A DNA stretch of 64,000 nt from JBCBTD01 sp039818825 (GCA_039818825.1 JBCBTD010000002.1:62001-126000); one strand, 5' to 3'. Shown: positions 1 through 7,951, counted from the first letter of the stretch. Notes: generated from the letters alone by a model not told the origin. Program-made: numbers and translations.

Positions 1-257
1 CCGTGATCGATGCGGATGCGCTGATCGACCCGCCAATCGCGCAACAGGTGGTCGATCTTCAGGAGTGCTCGCGGTTGGTATCGACCATCGGCGAAGTAGA
101 CGACGTCCAGCCGTTCGTCCGTATGCAGGTGTCGAAACTTCAGCCGGCGGTTGCCGCTGCGGGCCCAACCCGCGCCCGGGACGACGCTGGCTGCGATCGT
201 GGCGAGTGCACCGGCCAGGACCCGGCGACGGCTCGGGTCGGTGTTGCCAACCACCAT
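1..257 (-). CDS. DUF882/YcbK-type Tat-exported protein (5' part only)
   Basis: Only the first 85 codons lie in the window; the rest runs off the left edge. The N-terminus carries a twin-arginine signal (SRRRVL at residues 9-14) followed by a hydrophobic stretch and an alanine-rich cleavage region, so the product should leave the cytoplasm folded. The mature start reads HLHTDERLDVVYF and then a KIDHLLRDWR segment, which is characteristic of the DUF882 family (YcbK-like, related to peptidase M15 D,D-carboxypeptidase folds and linked to cell-wall metabolism). The ATG at 257 was chosen because it immediately precedes the Tat signal. It lies downstream of fabI on the same strand with about 140 bases between. 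Substrate and active-site residues are outside the window. Confidence 0.8.
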   Translation of the reverse strand, partial: MVVGNTDPSRRRVLAGALATIAASVVPGAGWARSGNRRLKFRHLHTDERLDVVYFADGRYQPRALLKIDHLLRDWRVDQRIRIDH

Positions 258-312
258 GGCTATGTTCCCCGCGTATCGAGTACGCGAGTATGTTTCAGTA
301 GATTTTCTCAAT

Positions 313-331
313 TCGTCAAGACGTTTGACGA
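313..331. repeat. 7-bp inverted repeat, possible operator
   Basis: The arms TCGTCAA and TTGACGA are perfect complements separated by five bases. The repeat sits in an AT-richer gap upstream of the minus-strand DUF882 gene and downstream of fabI. The short spacer and the absence of a following T-run fit a dimeric regulator site better than a terminator. No regulator is assigned. Confidence 0.3.
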
Positions 332-400
332 TATCAATTCATCGGATTTCTCAGACTTTCAACCCATACACGATTGTCCAATGAGATTTTCGCCCATGGG

Positions 401-1213
401 TTAAGCTACGATGTTGTAGCCACCATCGACGTAGATGACGCTCCCCGTCATCATTCGTGCGAAGTCGGTGCAGAGGAATGCAGTGGTGAAACCGACGTCG
501 TCGATCGTCGCCAGGGCGTGCAGTGGCGAGTCGTCCGCAGCCTTGTCGAGCAACGCGTCGAAATTGGTGATGCCGGAGGCTGCCCTGGTCTTCAGCGGTC
601 CCGGCGACACGGCGTGGACGCGGATGCCCTTGCTGCCCAGTTCGGCGGCCATGTAGCGCGCGCAGGCCTCGAGTGCTGCTTTGATCGGGCCCATCATGTT
701 GTAGTTGTCGACCACGCGCACCGACCCGAGGTAGCTCATTGTAATGAGCGTCCCGCCATCTTTCATCAATGGTTCCGCCAGCTTCGCCATCCGGACGAAG
801 CTGTGGCAAGAAATGTCCATCGCCGCCAAGAAACCGTCACGAGAGCTGTCGACGACGCGGCCGTGCAGGTCCTCTTTCGGCGCGAACGCCATCGAGTGGA
901 GCAAGAAATCGAGTTTGCCCCAGCGTTTGTCGATCGCGGCGAAGACGTCTTCCATCATCCCGGGAACGGTGACGTCGAGCTGAAGCAGCTCGGGCGCTTC
1001 TAGCCGCTCGGCGAGCGGCTCGACGAAGCGTTTGGCCTTGTCGTTGAGATAGGTCACCGCCAGCTCGGCACCGAGCAGGCGCATCGCCCGGGCGCAGCCG
1101 TAGGCGATCGAGTCGTCGTTGGCGATGCCGGTGACGAGGCCGACGCGCCCCTCCAGACGCCGGCCGGTGTCGACGATGGCCTGGAGGTGCGGGGGCAGGT
1201 CGACGTTGAGCAC
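401..1213 (-). CDS. fabI: Enoyl-[acyl-carrier-protein] reductase (NADH) FabI
   Basis: Catalyses the last reduction of each fatty-acid elongation cycle, trans-2-enoyl-ACP to acyl-ACP, in the cytoplasm. The 270-residue length is normal for FabI. The short-chain dehydrogenase fold is the atypical FabI version: the Rossmann turn reads GIANDDSIAYG at residues 29-39, and the two active-site tyrosines (Y161 in SYLGS, Y171 in YNMMGPIK) with K178 keep the Y-x6-K spacing of FabI rather than the Y-x3-K of ordinary SDRs. The C-terminus DGGYNI is also typical. The ATG at 1213 gives the expected N-terminus. Other fatty-acid genes in the window (accA, plsX, fabH) are distant, so this gene appears to be transcribed on its own or together with the DUF882 gene. 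Confidence 0.93.
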   Translation of the reverse strand: MLNVDLPPHLQAIVDTGRRLEGRVGLVTGIANDDSIAYGCARAMRLLGAELAVTYLNDKAKRFVEPLAERLEAPELLQLDVTVPGMMEDVFAAIDKRWGKLDFLLHSMAFAPKEDLHGRVVDSSRDGFLAAMDISCHSFVRMAKLAEPLMKDGGTLITMSYLGSVRVVDNYNMMGPIKAALEACARYMAAELGSKGIRVHAVSPGPLKTRAASGITNFDALLDKAADDSPLHALATIDDVGFTTAFLCTDFARMMTGSVIYVDGGYNIVA

Positions 1214-1314
1214 GGGAACTCTCCTGAGCGTGGGTCGCGCGATCGTAGGAGCCTAGCGACCGGACGCCACCGTTCGGTGACGACACGGTCGCAGTCACTC
1301 GGGCGTCACGCGCG

Positions 1315-1971
1315 TCAGGAAGTGGCCGGGGCCGGCGTCGCGTTGCAATGGACCCCGGTGCCCCCGAGGCCGCAATAGCCGTACGGGTTCTTGTGCAGGT
1401 ACTGCTGGTGGTAGGCCTCGGCGAAGTACAGGGGCGGGGCTTCGCCGATTTCGGTGGTGATCGGCCCGAACCCGGCTGCAGTCAGCGCCGCTTCGTAGCG
1501 GTCGCGACTGAGCTGGGCGATCGCCGCCTGCGCGTCGTCGTAGGTGTAGATCGCCGACCGGTACTGCGTGCCGACGTCGTTCCCCTGGCGCATCCCTTGG
1601 GTCGGATCGTGCGACTCCCAGAACGCCTGGATCAGTCGCTCGTAGCTGATCACCGTCGGGTCGAACACGACGTGGACGACCTCGGTGTGACCGGTGCGGC
1701 CGCTGCAGACCTCCTCGTAGGTCGGATTGGGCGTGTGGCCACCGGCGTAGCCGACGGCCGTCACCCAAACCCCCGGCAGTTGCCAGAACACCCGCTCGGC
1801 ACCCCAAAAGCAGCCGAGTCCGAAGGTCGCCTGGACCAGCCCGTTCGGATAGGGTCCATGCAAGCCGTGTCCGTTCACTGCGTGCGTCGTCGCCGTCGGG
1901 ATCGGCGCCTCACGGCCCGGCAATGTGTCGTCGACATCGGGCATCGCCCGCTTGGTCAGCCAGTTGAACAT
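1315..1971 (-). CDS. msrA: Peptide methionine-(S)-S-oxide reductase MsrA
   Basis: Repairs oxidised methionine (the S-sulfoxide) in proteins. The 218-residue product has the catalytic GCFWG motif with nucleophile C54, the family stretch VGYAGG, and two resolving cysteines near the C-terminus (C200 and C209 in GYCGLGGTGVHC), the long-tailed arrangement of E. coli MsrA. The reading frame extends far upstream, but the ATG at 1971 is preceded by a good AAGGAG at a suitable distance and gives the family N-terminus MFNWLTK, so I place the start there. It is divergent from the Crp-like gene, with about 160 bases between them that should hold both promoters. Confidence 0.93.
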   Translation of the reverse strand: MFNWLTKRAMPDVDDTLPGREAPIPTATTHAVNGHGLHGPYPNGLVQATFGLGCFWGAERVFWQLPGVWVTAVGYAGGHTPNPTYEEVCSGRTGHTEVVHVVFDPTVISYERLIQAFWESHDPTQGMRQGNDVGTQYRSAIYTYDDAQAAIAQLSRDRYEAALTAAGFGPITTEIGEAPPLYFAEAYHQQYLHKNPYGYCGLGGTGVHCNATPAPATS

Positions 1972-2128
1972 GAAGATCTCCTTCGTCGCCCGGCGGAAAA
2001 TGGGTACGGCCGTACGCATTGCCAACGGTCGTGGTTCGCCTTCCGTCAACAATGCGCACAACGACGATGAAGGGACACCACCGGTGACGAGGCTGACGCC
2101 GGGAACGCCGCACCATCGCGAGGCGCGC

Positions 2129-2809
2129 ATGCTGCTACCACCGTTCGCCGAATGGACCGAAGCCGTGCTGACCGAGGTCGACCTGATGAAGGGTCTGCCG
2201 GTCGAAGCGTTGCTCGATCTGGGCGAACGGGCCCGTTGGGAGCGGCGGGCGGCCAACGACCTGCTGATCCGTGCCGAGCGGCGGCTGACGGCATTGTTGA
2301 TCCTCGTCCGCGGCCGCGTCGTGGTGGAGCGCGACGGCGGGGAAACGAAGGAGACGCTGGAAGCTGGGGCGACGCTCGGTCTGGTCGAGGTCCTGCGCAA
2401 GCAGCCTGCCGCATTTGCGGCCGTCGCTGCCGTGCCGTCTCTGGTGGCGTGGCTCGATCGCGACGTTCTGGTGGCCGCCGTGCGCCGCTATCCGACGCTG
2501 ACGCAGGCCATCGAACACGCCGATTCGGCCGCGCGCGATCCCTCCGGCTTCGATCCCTGTATCGACGTCAGGCTTGCCGAAGCGCTGATCGTCGCCGGTG
2601 GGCGGTTCGCTCGGCCCGACGGCTGGGCTGCGCTCGCCGAGGCGCCGGACCATGCGCTGTGGGCGAGCCTGCTTCGCGTCAGCGAGTTCCGCGTGTTGCA
2701 TGGCTTGGCGCGCCTGCGGGCCGCAGGGTTGTGCCGGGCCTTGCCGCGCGGCCGCCTCGCGCTCGACCTCAACGGCCTTCGCCGATACGCCAGCCGCGCC
2801 CGTCGCTAG
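2129..2809 (+). CDS. Crp/Fnr-like regulator with a degenerate cyclic-nucleotide-binding fold
   Basis: The 226-residue protein has an N-terminal beta-rich segment (about residues 20-110) resembling a cNMP-binding/sensor domain and a C-terminal helix-turn-helix with a beta wing ending LALDLNGLRRYA, the normal end of Crp-family proteins. The glycine turn LEAGATLGLVEVL takes the place of the phosphate-binding cassette but lacks its Glu and Arg, so classical cAMP binding is doubtful. No cysteine cluster for Fe-S binding is visible. The start is the ATG at 2129 with GAGG five bases upstream; a GTG at 2084 with GGGA is an alternative. It is divergent from msrA and its stop codon overlaps the stop of the convergent GST gene. 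Targets unknown. Confidence 0.7.
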   Translation: MLLPPFAEWTEAVLTEVDLMKGLPVEALLDLGERARWERRAANDLLIRAERRLTALLILVRGRVVVERDGGETKETLEAGATLGLVEVLRKQPAAFAAVAAVPSLVAWLDRDVLVAAVRRYPTLTQAIEHADSAARDPSGFDPCIDVRLAEALIVAGGRFARPDGWAALAEAPDHALWASLLRVSEFRVLHGLARLRAAGLCRALPRGRLALDLNGLRRYASRARR

Positions 2810-3399
2810 CGCTGCGGCGTCCCACCGCCAAAGGCGTCCAGCGTCCGATCGATCCAGGCACCAACTGCCGGACGTGTCGCCAAGTCGAAGCCGCCCTCGT
2901 CAGCAAGCCGGGTGTAAGCGACCAAGGCGAGATCGGCCAGGGTCGGCCGGCTGGCGGCAAGCCAGTCGGCTTCCCGTAGATGCCCTTCCATCAGGTCCAG
3001 CGCCGCCTCGCCGCGGGTCACGCGCTCCGGCGCACGCGTCGCCTTGGAGCCGCCGGCGAAGACCATGTGGAGCCGGCAGACCGCGATGTAAGGCTCGTGG
3101 CTGTACTGCTCCCAGAACAACCACTCCAACATCTTGGCACGGCCAAAGGGCTCGTTCGGGACGAACGGGCTGGTCTCGCCGAGGTGAAGCAGGATGGCGT
3201 TGGACTGGGCCAGCGCGCTGCCGTCGTCGAAGACCACGACGGGAATCTGCCCCGCCGGATTGAGCTCGAGAAACCAGGGCTCGCGGGTCGTGCCCGTGAC
3301 GGCGCTGACCTCTTCCCACGCGTAGTCGAGGCCCAGCCGGTTGGCGAGGGCCTTGACCTTCCAGCAGTTGCCCGACGTGAGGTCGCCGTAGACGCGCAT
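2806..3399 (-). CDS. Glutathione S-transferase family protein
   Basis: A cytosolic GST-type protein of 197 residues. The thioredoxin-fold N-terminus reads MRVYGDLTSGNCWKVK, with the cis-Pro segment GQIPVV near residue 53 and the glutathione gamma-glutamyl-binding ALAQSNAIL near residue 63. The all-helical C-domain contains RPTLADLALVAYT, the usual N-capping/hydrophobic staple region. The start ATG overlaps the TGA of the upstream amidase (TGATG), so the two genes are translationally coupled. The pairing suggests a shared catabolic or detoxifying role, but the substrate cannot be read from sequence. Confidence 0.85.
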   Translation of the reverse strand: MRVYGDLTSGNCWKVKALANRLGLDYAWEEVSAVTGTTREPWFLELNPAGQIPVVVFDDGSALAQSNAILLHLGETSPFVPNEPFGRAKMLEWLFWEQYSHEPYIAVCRLHMVFAGGSKATRAPERVTRGEAALDLMEGHLREADWLAASRPTLADLALVAYTRLADEGGFDLATRPAVGAWIDRTLDAFGGGTPQR

Positions 3400-4808
3400 C
3401 ACCGGTCTCCCGGCGCCCGGGGATCGATCGGCTTGGTCGACAAGCGACCGATCGTGTCTTCGAGCAGCGCCGCCGCTGCCAGGAGGTCCGCTTCGCCCCG
3501 CGGCCGCCCGACCAGCTGCAGGCCGACCGGCAGTCCCGCCGCCGTCAACCCAACGGGAAGCGATAGCGCCGGCGCCCCGGTCATGCTGATGGCGAACGCG
3601 ATCGCCAACCAATCGACGTAGGTGGCGAAGCGGTGGCCGTTCAGTTCCTCCAGGTAGCGCCATTCTACGGGGTAGGCGGGGCAGATGGCCGCCGGGCAGA
3701 GCAGCAGGTCGCAGTCGTCGAGCAGATCCAGAAGCGAGCCGTGCATCGCGCTGCGGGCCCGCTCGGCGCTGCCGATGTCGTCGGCGGAGAGGCCGAGGCC
3801 CTTCTCGATGTTCCAGACGACCTCAGGCTTGAGCTGGTCTCGATGGCTTTCCAAGAGCGGCGCCATGTTGGTGGCGAACAGCGCCGCGCGAAGCACGGTG
3901 AAGGTCGGCACCGCAGCTCCGAAGTCCGGCGTGGCCTCCACCACCTCGACGCCGTGGTCCGCGAACCGTCCGGCGGCGGCAGCGCAGATCGCGGCGACCT
4001 CGGGGTCGACCGGCGTGATGCCGCCGAGGTCTGCTGAGAACGCGACGCGGCCGAGACTTGGCGGTCGCTCGACCGCGGCGGCGAACGGTGTCGTCGGCGT
4101 GTCGAAACTCAACGGATCACGAGGCTCGAACCCGCACATCGCGTCGAGCATCAGGGCGCAGTCGCGGACGTCGCGAGCCATCGGTCCGCGGACGCTCAAG
4201 GTCTGGAAACGATTGGCTTCCTTGTCGCTCGGCACCCGGCCGGGCGACGGGCGGAGGCCGACGACGCCGGTGAAGGCCGCCGGATTACGCAAGCTGCCGC
4301 CGAGGTCGGAGCCGTCGGCGAGCCAGGCCGTGCCGGTTGCGAGCGCGACCGCCGCACCACCCGAGGAGCCGGCGCAGGACCGGCTGGTATCCCAAGGATT
4401 GCGCGTGACGCCGAACACTTCGTTGAACGTGTTTGCGCCGGCGCCGAACTCCGGCGTGTTCGACTTGCCGAGGACCACGGCACCGTTGCGCTCGATCCGC
4501 GCCACCCCGACGTCCGAGCGCTCAGGCACGTGGTCCTGGAAGATCGGTGAGCCCATGGTGGTGCGAACGCCGCCGACCTCGTGCAGATCCTTCACGACGA
4601 TCGGCAAGCCGGCAAGCACCGTCGACGGGTCGGCTGCCGCAGCTTGCGCGAGCGCCCGGTCCGCGCACACCGTCGGTACGGCGTTGACCGACGGCTCGAC
4701 CTCCGCAAGCCGCTCGAGCGCCGCCTCCAGCAACTCTTCAGGCCGGACGTCGCCGTGCTTCAGGTGTCGAACCGCGTCCCTGGCGCTCAGATCGATCAGC
4801 TCGCTCAC
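3399..4808 (-). CDS. Amidase-signature family amidase
   Basis: Hydrolyses an amide bond through the Ser-cisSer-Lys mechanism. In the 469-residue product the catalytic lysine is K73 (VVKDLHEVGG), the cis-serine lies in AGSSGG (about S148), and the nucleophile is S172 in LGGSLRNPAAF. Family signature spacing is complete. The reading frame opens 30 codons earlier, but the GTG at 4808 has a near-perfect GGAGGT seven bases upstream and gives the normal N-terminus SELIDLSARDAV, so I start there. It is the first gene of a two-gene operon with a GST. It is not GatA by context: no gatB or gatC is nearby. The substrate is unknown. Confidence 0.88.
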   Translation of the reverse strand: MSELIDLSARDAVRHLKHGDVRPEELLEAALERLAEVEPSVNAVPTVCADRALAQAAAADPSTVLAGLPIVVKDLHEVGGVRTTMGSPIFQDHVPERSDVGVARIERNGAVVLGKSNTPEFGAGANTFNEVFGVTRNPWDTSRSCAGSSGGAAVALATGTAWLADGSDLGGSLRNPAAFTGVVGLRPSPGRVPSDKEANRFQTLSVRGPMARDVRDCALMLDAMCGFEPRDPLSFDTPTTPFAAAVERPPSLGRVAFSADLGGITPVDPEVAAICAAAAGRFADHGVEVVEATPDFGAAVPTFTVLRAALFATNMAPLLESHRDQLKPEVVWNIEKGLGLSADDIGSAERARSAMHGSLLDLLDDCDLLLCPAAICPAYPVEWRYLEELNGHRFATYVDWLAIAFAISMTGAPALSLPVGLTAAGLPVGLQLVGRPRGEADLLAAAALLEDTIGRLSTKPIDPRAPGDR

Positions 4809-4969
4809 CCAACTACCTCCACCGTTGCGCCCCGCGTCGTACCGGGCTGCCCGGTCTGCTGGCAAGACCGGTACCGCGACGGGGTCGGTGGGCGACAATG
4901 CGTGGACGACACCCTACATCCCCGTTTGCGAGGAACCCGTCCCTTTGCCTCGCCGAAGCGGGCGGTTCG

Positions 4970-5677
4970 ATGATCCCCATCCGCGACAGCGTCTTCTGCC
5001 GAGCTGCGCCCTACGGTGTAATCCTGTTGCTCGGGCTCAACCTTCTGGTGTTCCAACACATGGCGCGCCTGACGCCGCCGCTGGACCACTATTTCGTGCT
5101 CGATTGGGGGTTGATGCCGATCTTGTTCCTGCCGCCGGACGGCGTGCGGGTACCGGCGCTCAACCTCGACACCTATGTGACGCTGCTCACCAGCAGCTTT
5201 CTCCACGGCGGCTGGGTCCATCTTATCTTCAACATGTGGACCTTGTGGCTGTTCGGCTGCGCCCTCGAGAGCCGGCTCGGGACCGGCCGTTTTCTCTTGT
5301 TCTACTGTCTCTGTGGGATTGGTGCCGGCCTCGTCCACATCGGCTTCAACGCCGGCTCGCCGGTCCCGGCGGTCGGCGCCTCGGGTGCCGTCGCCGGGGT
5401 CATCGCTGCCTACGCCTGGTCCTACCCGCGGGCCCAGATCAAGGTGCTGATCCCGATCGTGATCTTTCCCTTGTTCGTCGACGTGCCGGCGATGGTGTTC
5501 GCGCTTTTCTGGTTCGGGCTGCAGTTGCTGCAAGGCTACGGCGACCTGCTGCGGCCGGCCATGGGCGGCGGCATCGCTTGGTGGGCACACGCCGGCGGCT
5601 TCGTCGTCGGCGTCGTCTTGTTGAAGCTGATGGCCCCGGCCGACCGTCAGCCGCTGCCTTGGGACCAACGCCGCTAA
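4970..5677 (+). CDS. Rhomboid family intramembrane serine protease
   Basis: A polytopic membrane protein of 235 residues with about six hydrophobic helices. The catalytic dyad is visible: S138 in VGASGAVAG and H207 in WWAHAGG. The first helix is followed by the HGGWVHLIFNMW signature at residues 79-90, typical of rhomboids, which cleave transmembrane substrates within the bilayer. The GxSG surroundings and the WWAHAGGF helix match active members rather than pseudoproteases. The start ATG at 4970 has only a weak ribosome-binding site. It stands alone, divergent from the amidase gene and convergent with the acetyltransferase gene. Confidence 0.9.
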   Translation: MIPIRDSVFCRAAPYGVILLLGLNLLVFQHMARLTPPLDHYFVLDWGLMPILFLPPDGVRVPALNLDTYVTLLTSSFLHGGWVHLIFNMWTLWLFGCALESRLGTGRFLLFYCLCGIGAGLVHIGFNAGSPVPAVGASGAVAGVIAAYAWSYPRAQIKVLIPIVIFPLFVDVPAMVFALFWFGLQLLQGYGDLLRPAMGGGIAWWAHAGGFVVGVVLLKLMAPADRQPLPWDQRR

Positions 5678-5732
5678 CGCCCCGTCGAGCAGAGCCTGCG
5701 GATCGTTTGGGCGTCAGGCGCCGCTACTCTGG

Positions 5733-6428
5733 TCAGGGGTCCTTGCGGCAAGTCGCCAGTGACCGCCGCTGCCGGCCTGCCGGGTCGTGGTTCGACGGGT
5801 GCAGCCACGCGTCGAAGCCGGCTTTCACCGCCGGCCAGTCGCCGTCGACGATGGCGTACCAAGCGGTGTCGCGGTTGCGGTCACGCACCACGGCCGCCTG
5901 ACGGAACACGCCCTCGAAGGTGAATCCGAGCCGTTCGGCCGAACGCCGCGAGCGAGCATTGGCCGCATCGCACTTCCACTCGACCCGTCGATGTCCGAGG
6001 TCGTCGAAAGCGTAGGCCAGCAAGAGCGCCAACGCCTCGGTGGCGGCGATCGTTCGCTGCAGCCGCGGGGTGAAGAGCAGGTGGCCGATCTCGATGACGC
6101 CGTTCGCGGGATCGAGCCGCAGATAGCTGGCTAGGCCGGCTGCCGGCTGGCCTCGAGGCACGATCGTGTAGAAAACCGGGTCCAGTCGTGCCGCTTGGCC
6201 CCACAACCAGCGGCCGTAGTCCTCGGCGTCGGCGAACGGGCCGTAGGGCAGATATGCCCAAAGCTCGGGGTCGGTCGGTGCTGTGTGCGCTGCATCGTAA
6301 AGTGCTGGTGCATCGCGGCGCGGGTCAAGCGGCAGCAGGCTGGCCGTTGCACCGGTCAGCGGCACCCGGCCCGGCGGCAACGCACCGCGCCAGCCGAGCT
6401 TGGGCCGCTCGAGCAAGGGCAGGTTCAT
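5733..6428 (-). CDS. GNAT family N-acetyltransferase (RimJ/RimL type)
   Basis: A 231-residue acetyl-CoA-dependent N-acetyltransferase. The GNAT core runs from about residue 25 to 190: an N-terminal ATASLLPLDP strand, the beta-4/beta-5 region IEIGHLLFTPRLQRT that contacts acetyl-CoA, and the C-terminal ARSRRSAERLGFTFEGVFRQ motif, which is diagnostic of the RimJ/RimL-like subgroup acting on protein or small-molecule amines. The ATG at 6428 has a good GAGGAGA upstream; a longer frame exists but has no supporting site. It is divergent from hsp20 and the two share a 137-base promoter region. Substrate unknown. Confidence 0.87.
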   Translation of the reverse strand: MNLPLLERPKLGWRGALPPGRVPLTGATASLLPLDPRRDAPALYDAAHTAPTDPELWAYLPYGPFADAEDYGRWLWGQAARLDPVFYTIVPRGQPAAGLASYLRLDPANGVIEIGHLLFTPRLQRTIAATEALALLLAYAFDDLGHRRVEWKCDAANARSRRSAERLGFTFEGVFRQAAVVRDRNRDTAWYAIVDGDWPAVKAGFDAWLHPSNHDPAGRQRRSLATCRKDP

Positions 6429-6475
6429 GGGTTCTCCTCGCCAAGCTGGCGAGCCGGTGTCGCATGTACGCGATG

Positions 6476-6501
6476 CTTGAACGGCGGGCACGGCTCCCCA
6501 T
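6476..6501 (+). promoter_or_regulatory. Sigma-32 (RpoH) heat-shock promoter of hsp20
   Basis: CTTGAA (6476-6481) and CCCCAT (6496-6501) are separated by 14 bases. These match the core -35 and -10 hexamers of sigma-32 promoters exactly and with normal spacing. The predicted start of transcription near 6508 leaves a leader of roughly 57 bases before the hsp20 ATG. This fits heat induction of the downstream small heat-shock gene. Confidence 0.75.
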
Positions 6502-6511
6502 CTTTCCAACT

Positions 6512-6565
6512 GTGGATGCCAATCGGGTCCACGATCACTTGGTTGCTCAACTGGAGAACCGATCC
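6512..6565 (+). promoter_or_regulatory. ROSE-like RNA thermometer in the hsp20 leader
   Basis: The leader can fold into two hairpins. The first pairs GTGGA (6512-6516) with TCCAC (6528-6532), with inner C-G pairs. The second pairs GGTT and CTC (6541-6548, with the G at 6545 bulged) to GAG and AACC (6554-6560), burying the Shine-Dalgarno TGGAG. The TTGCT at 6543-6547 opposite the Shine-Dalgarno, including the unpaired G, is the hallmark of ROSE elements, which repress small heat-shock genes at low temperature in alphaproteobacteria. The ATG at 6566 follows nine bases after the Shine-Dalgarno. Confidence 0.65.
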
Positions 6566-7030
6566 ATGCGTACCCTCGACTTGACACCTCTGTTCCGGTC
6601 GACCGTCGGCTTCGACGCGCTCGACAAGATCCTGGACAGCGCTTTCCGCGAGAACGCGCAAGCGTCGTACCCTCCCTACAACATCGTCAAGACCGACGCG
6701 GACAGCTACCGCATCGAGATCGCAGTCGCCGGCTTCGCCGAGGCCGACCTCGACGTGACCCAGCACCAGAACGTGTTGCTGGTCCGTGGTCAGGCAGCGA
6801 AGAAGGACGAAGCGAAGACCGAGTATCTGCATCGTGGCATCGCCCAGCGGGCGTTCGAGCACAAGTTCCAGCTCGCCGACCACGTGCACGTCCGTGGCGC
6901 TCGCTCCGACCACGGTATGCTGGTCGTCGAACTCGTTCGCGAGGTGCCGGAGGCCATGCAGCCGCGGAAGATCGCCATCAACGGTCACGACCGGCCGACG
7001 GTGATCGAGGCGGGCGGCGAGGCTGCCTGA
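6566..7030 (+). CDS. Small heat-shock protein, Hsp20/alpha-crystallin family
   Basis: An ATP-independent holdase chaperone that binds unfolding proteins in the cytoplasm. The 154-residue product starts MRTLDLTPLFRSTVGFDALD, the class A type N-terminus of proteobacterial IbpA-like proteins, followed by an alpha-crystallin domain from about residue 35 to 130 (PPYNIVK, YRIEIAVAGF, LLVRGQ, RAFEHKFQLADHV) and an extension PRKIAIN carrying the I-x-I-type oligomerisation motif. The ATG at 6566 has GGAG nine bases upstream. Control is doubly thermal: a sigma-32 promoter and a ROSE-like hairpin masking the ribosome-binding site. A strong inverted repeat follows the gene. Confidence 0.93.
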   Translation: MRTLDLTPLFRSTVGFDALDKILDSAFRENAQASYPPYNIVKTDADSYRIEIAVAGFAEADLDVTQHQNVLLVRGQAAKKDEAKTEYLHRGIAQRAFEHKFQLADHVHVRGARSDHGMLVVELVREVPEAMQPRKIAINGHDRPTVIEAGGEAA

Positions 7031-7050
7031 CCTGATCCGCTGATCCGACG

Positions 7051-7084
7051 GCGGCCGGCCGCACGGCAGCGACCTGCCGGCCGC
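7051..7084 (+). repeat. 9-bp GC-rich inverted repeat after hsp20
   Basis: GCGGCCGGC (7051-7059) and GCCGGCCGC (7076-7084) are perfect arms around a 16-base loop, 20 bases after the hsp20 stop. No U-tract follows, so it is not a canonical intrinsic terminator. It may protect the 3' end of the hsp20 message or assist Rho-dependent termination. Confidence 0.4.
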
Positions 7085-7150
7085 GGTCGACGATCCTGAA
7101 TGCGGGCGGCGCGTCTTGACAGGGGCGCGCCGTCGGCGCTCAACCGGCGC

Positions 7151-7951
7151 ATGGACGCTACCCTGCCAAACTCGCTGCGTTCGCCAGCCGTCCCGGTCGT
7201 CGGCATCTCCTGTTGCCGCAACGCGGACGAAGCGTTCCCTCGTCACTCCGTCGGTGAGAAGTACGTCACGGCCATCACCGATGCGGTCGGCGCCGTTCCG
7301 ATGCTCATCCCGGCGCTCGGCAACCGTTTGGCAGTTGACGCCACTTTGGGTGCGGTCGACGGGCTGTTCGTCACCGGTAGCCCGTCCAACGTCGAGCCGC
7401 ACCACTATGCTGGCGGACCTGAGCCCGCGAACAACGCGACCGATCCGGCGCGCGACACCACCGTGCTGGCGCTGATCCGTGGTGCCATCGCCCTGGGTGT
7501 GCCGCTGTTCGCGGTCTGCCGTGGCATCCAAGAGCTCAACGTGGCGCTGGGCGGCACGTTGCACCAGGAACTCCACGCCGTTTCCGGCCGGTTCGACCAC
7601 CGCTCCGACAAGTCGCGTCCACCATCGGAACGCTACGGCGATCGGCACGCCATCCACCTGACGCCTGGCGGCGTGCTCCACCGCCTGCTGGGTGCGGAGC
7701 GCCTACAGGTGAACTCGCTCCACGGCCAGGGCCTCGACACGGTGGCGCCAGGCTTGGCGGTCGAGGCCCGCGCCGAAGACGACACGATCGAGGCCGTGAG
7801 CGTGACCGACGCGCCCGCCTTCGCGCTGGCGGTGCAGTGGCACCCCGAGTTCAAGCCGCTCTCGAACCGTGCGTCGTCGCTCTTGTTCCGCGCGTTCGCC
7901 GAGGCTTGCGCCGAGCGAGCGGTCGAGCGCCGAGCCGCCCGTGTCGATTGA
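7151..7951 (+). CDS. puuD: Gamma-glutamyl-GABA hydrolase-type class I amidotransferase (PuuD-like)
   Basis: A 266-residue class I glutamine-amidotransferase-fold hydrolase. The nucleophile is C123 in AVCRGIQELN, and the catalytic His-Glu pair is H231 and E233 in QWHPEF. This family (peptidase C26) includes PuuD, which releases GABA from gamma-glutamyl-GABA in putrescine degradation. The start ATG at 7151 gives a compact N-terminus leading into PVVGISCC. The next gene, a glutamine-synthetase-like ligase of the PuuA type, begins inside its last codons, so the two are coupled. Together they fit gamma-glutamylated polyamine turnover, though other gamma-glutamyl amides are possible. Confidence 0.83.
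   Translation: MDATLPNSLRSPAVPVVGISCCRNADEAFPRHSVGEKYVTAITDAVGAVPMLIPALGNRLAVDATLGAVDGLFVTGSPSNVEPHHYAGGPEPANNATDPARDTTVLALIRGAIALGVPLFAVCRGIQELNVALGGTLHQELHAVSGRFDHRSDKSRPPSERYGDRHAIHLTPGGVLHRLLGAERLQVNSLHGQGLDTVAPGLAVEARAEDDTIEAVSVTDAPAFALAVQWHPEFKPLSNRASSLLFRAFAEACAERAVERRAARVD

Noticed and set aside
3685..5901. Long plus-strand open frame of 738 codons
   Set aside because: It runs antisense through the amidase gene and out of frame across the rhomboid gene; both have complete family motifs, and the frame's Ser/Arg/Pro-rich translation is typical of a high-GC shadow.
7051..7084. Classical intrinsic terminator after hsp20
   Set aside because: The stem is strong but no T-run follows, so it is listed only as an inverted repeat.
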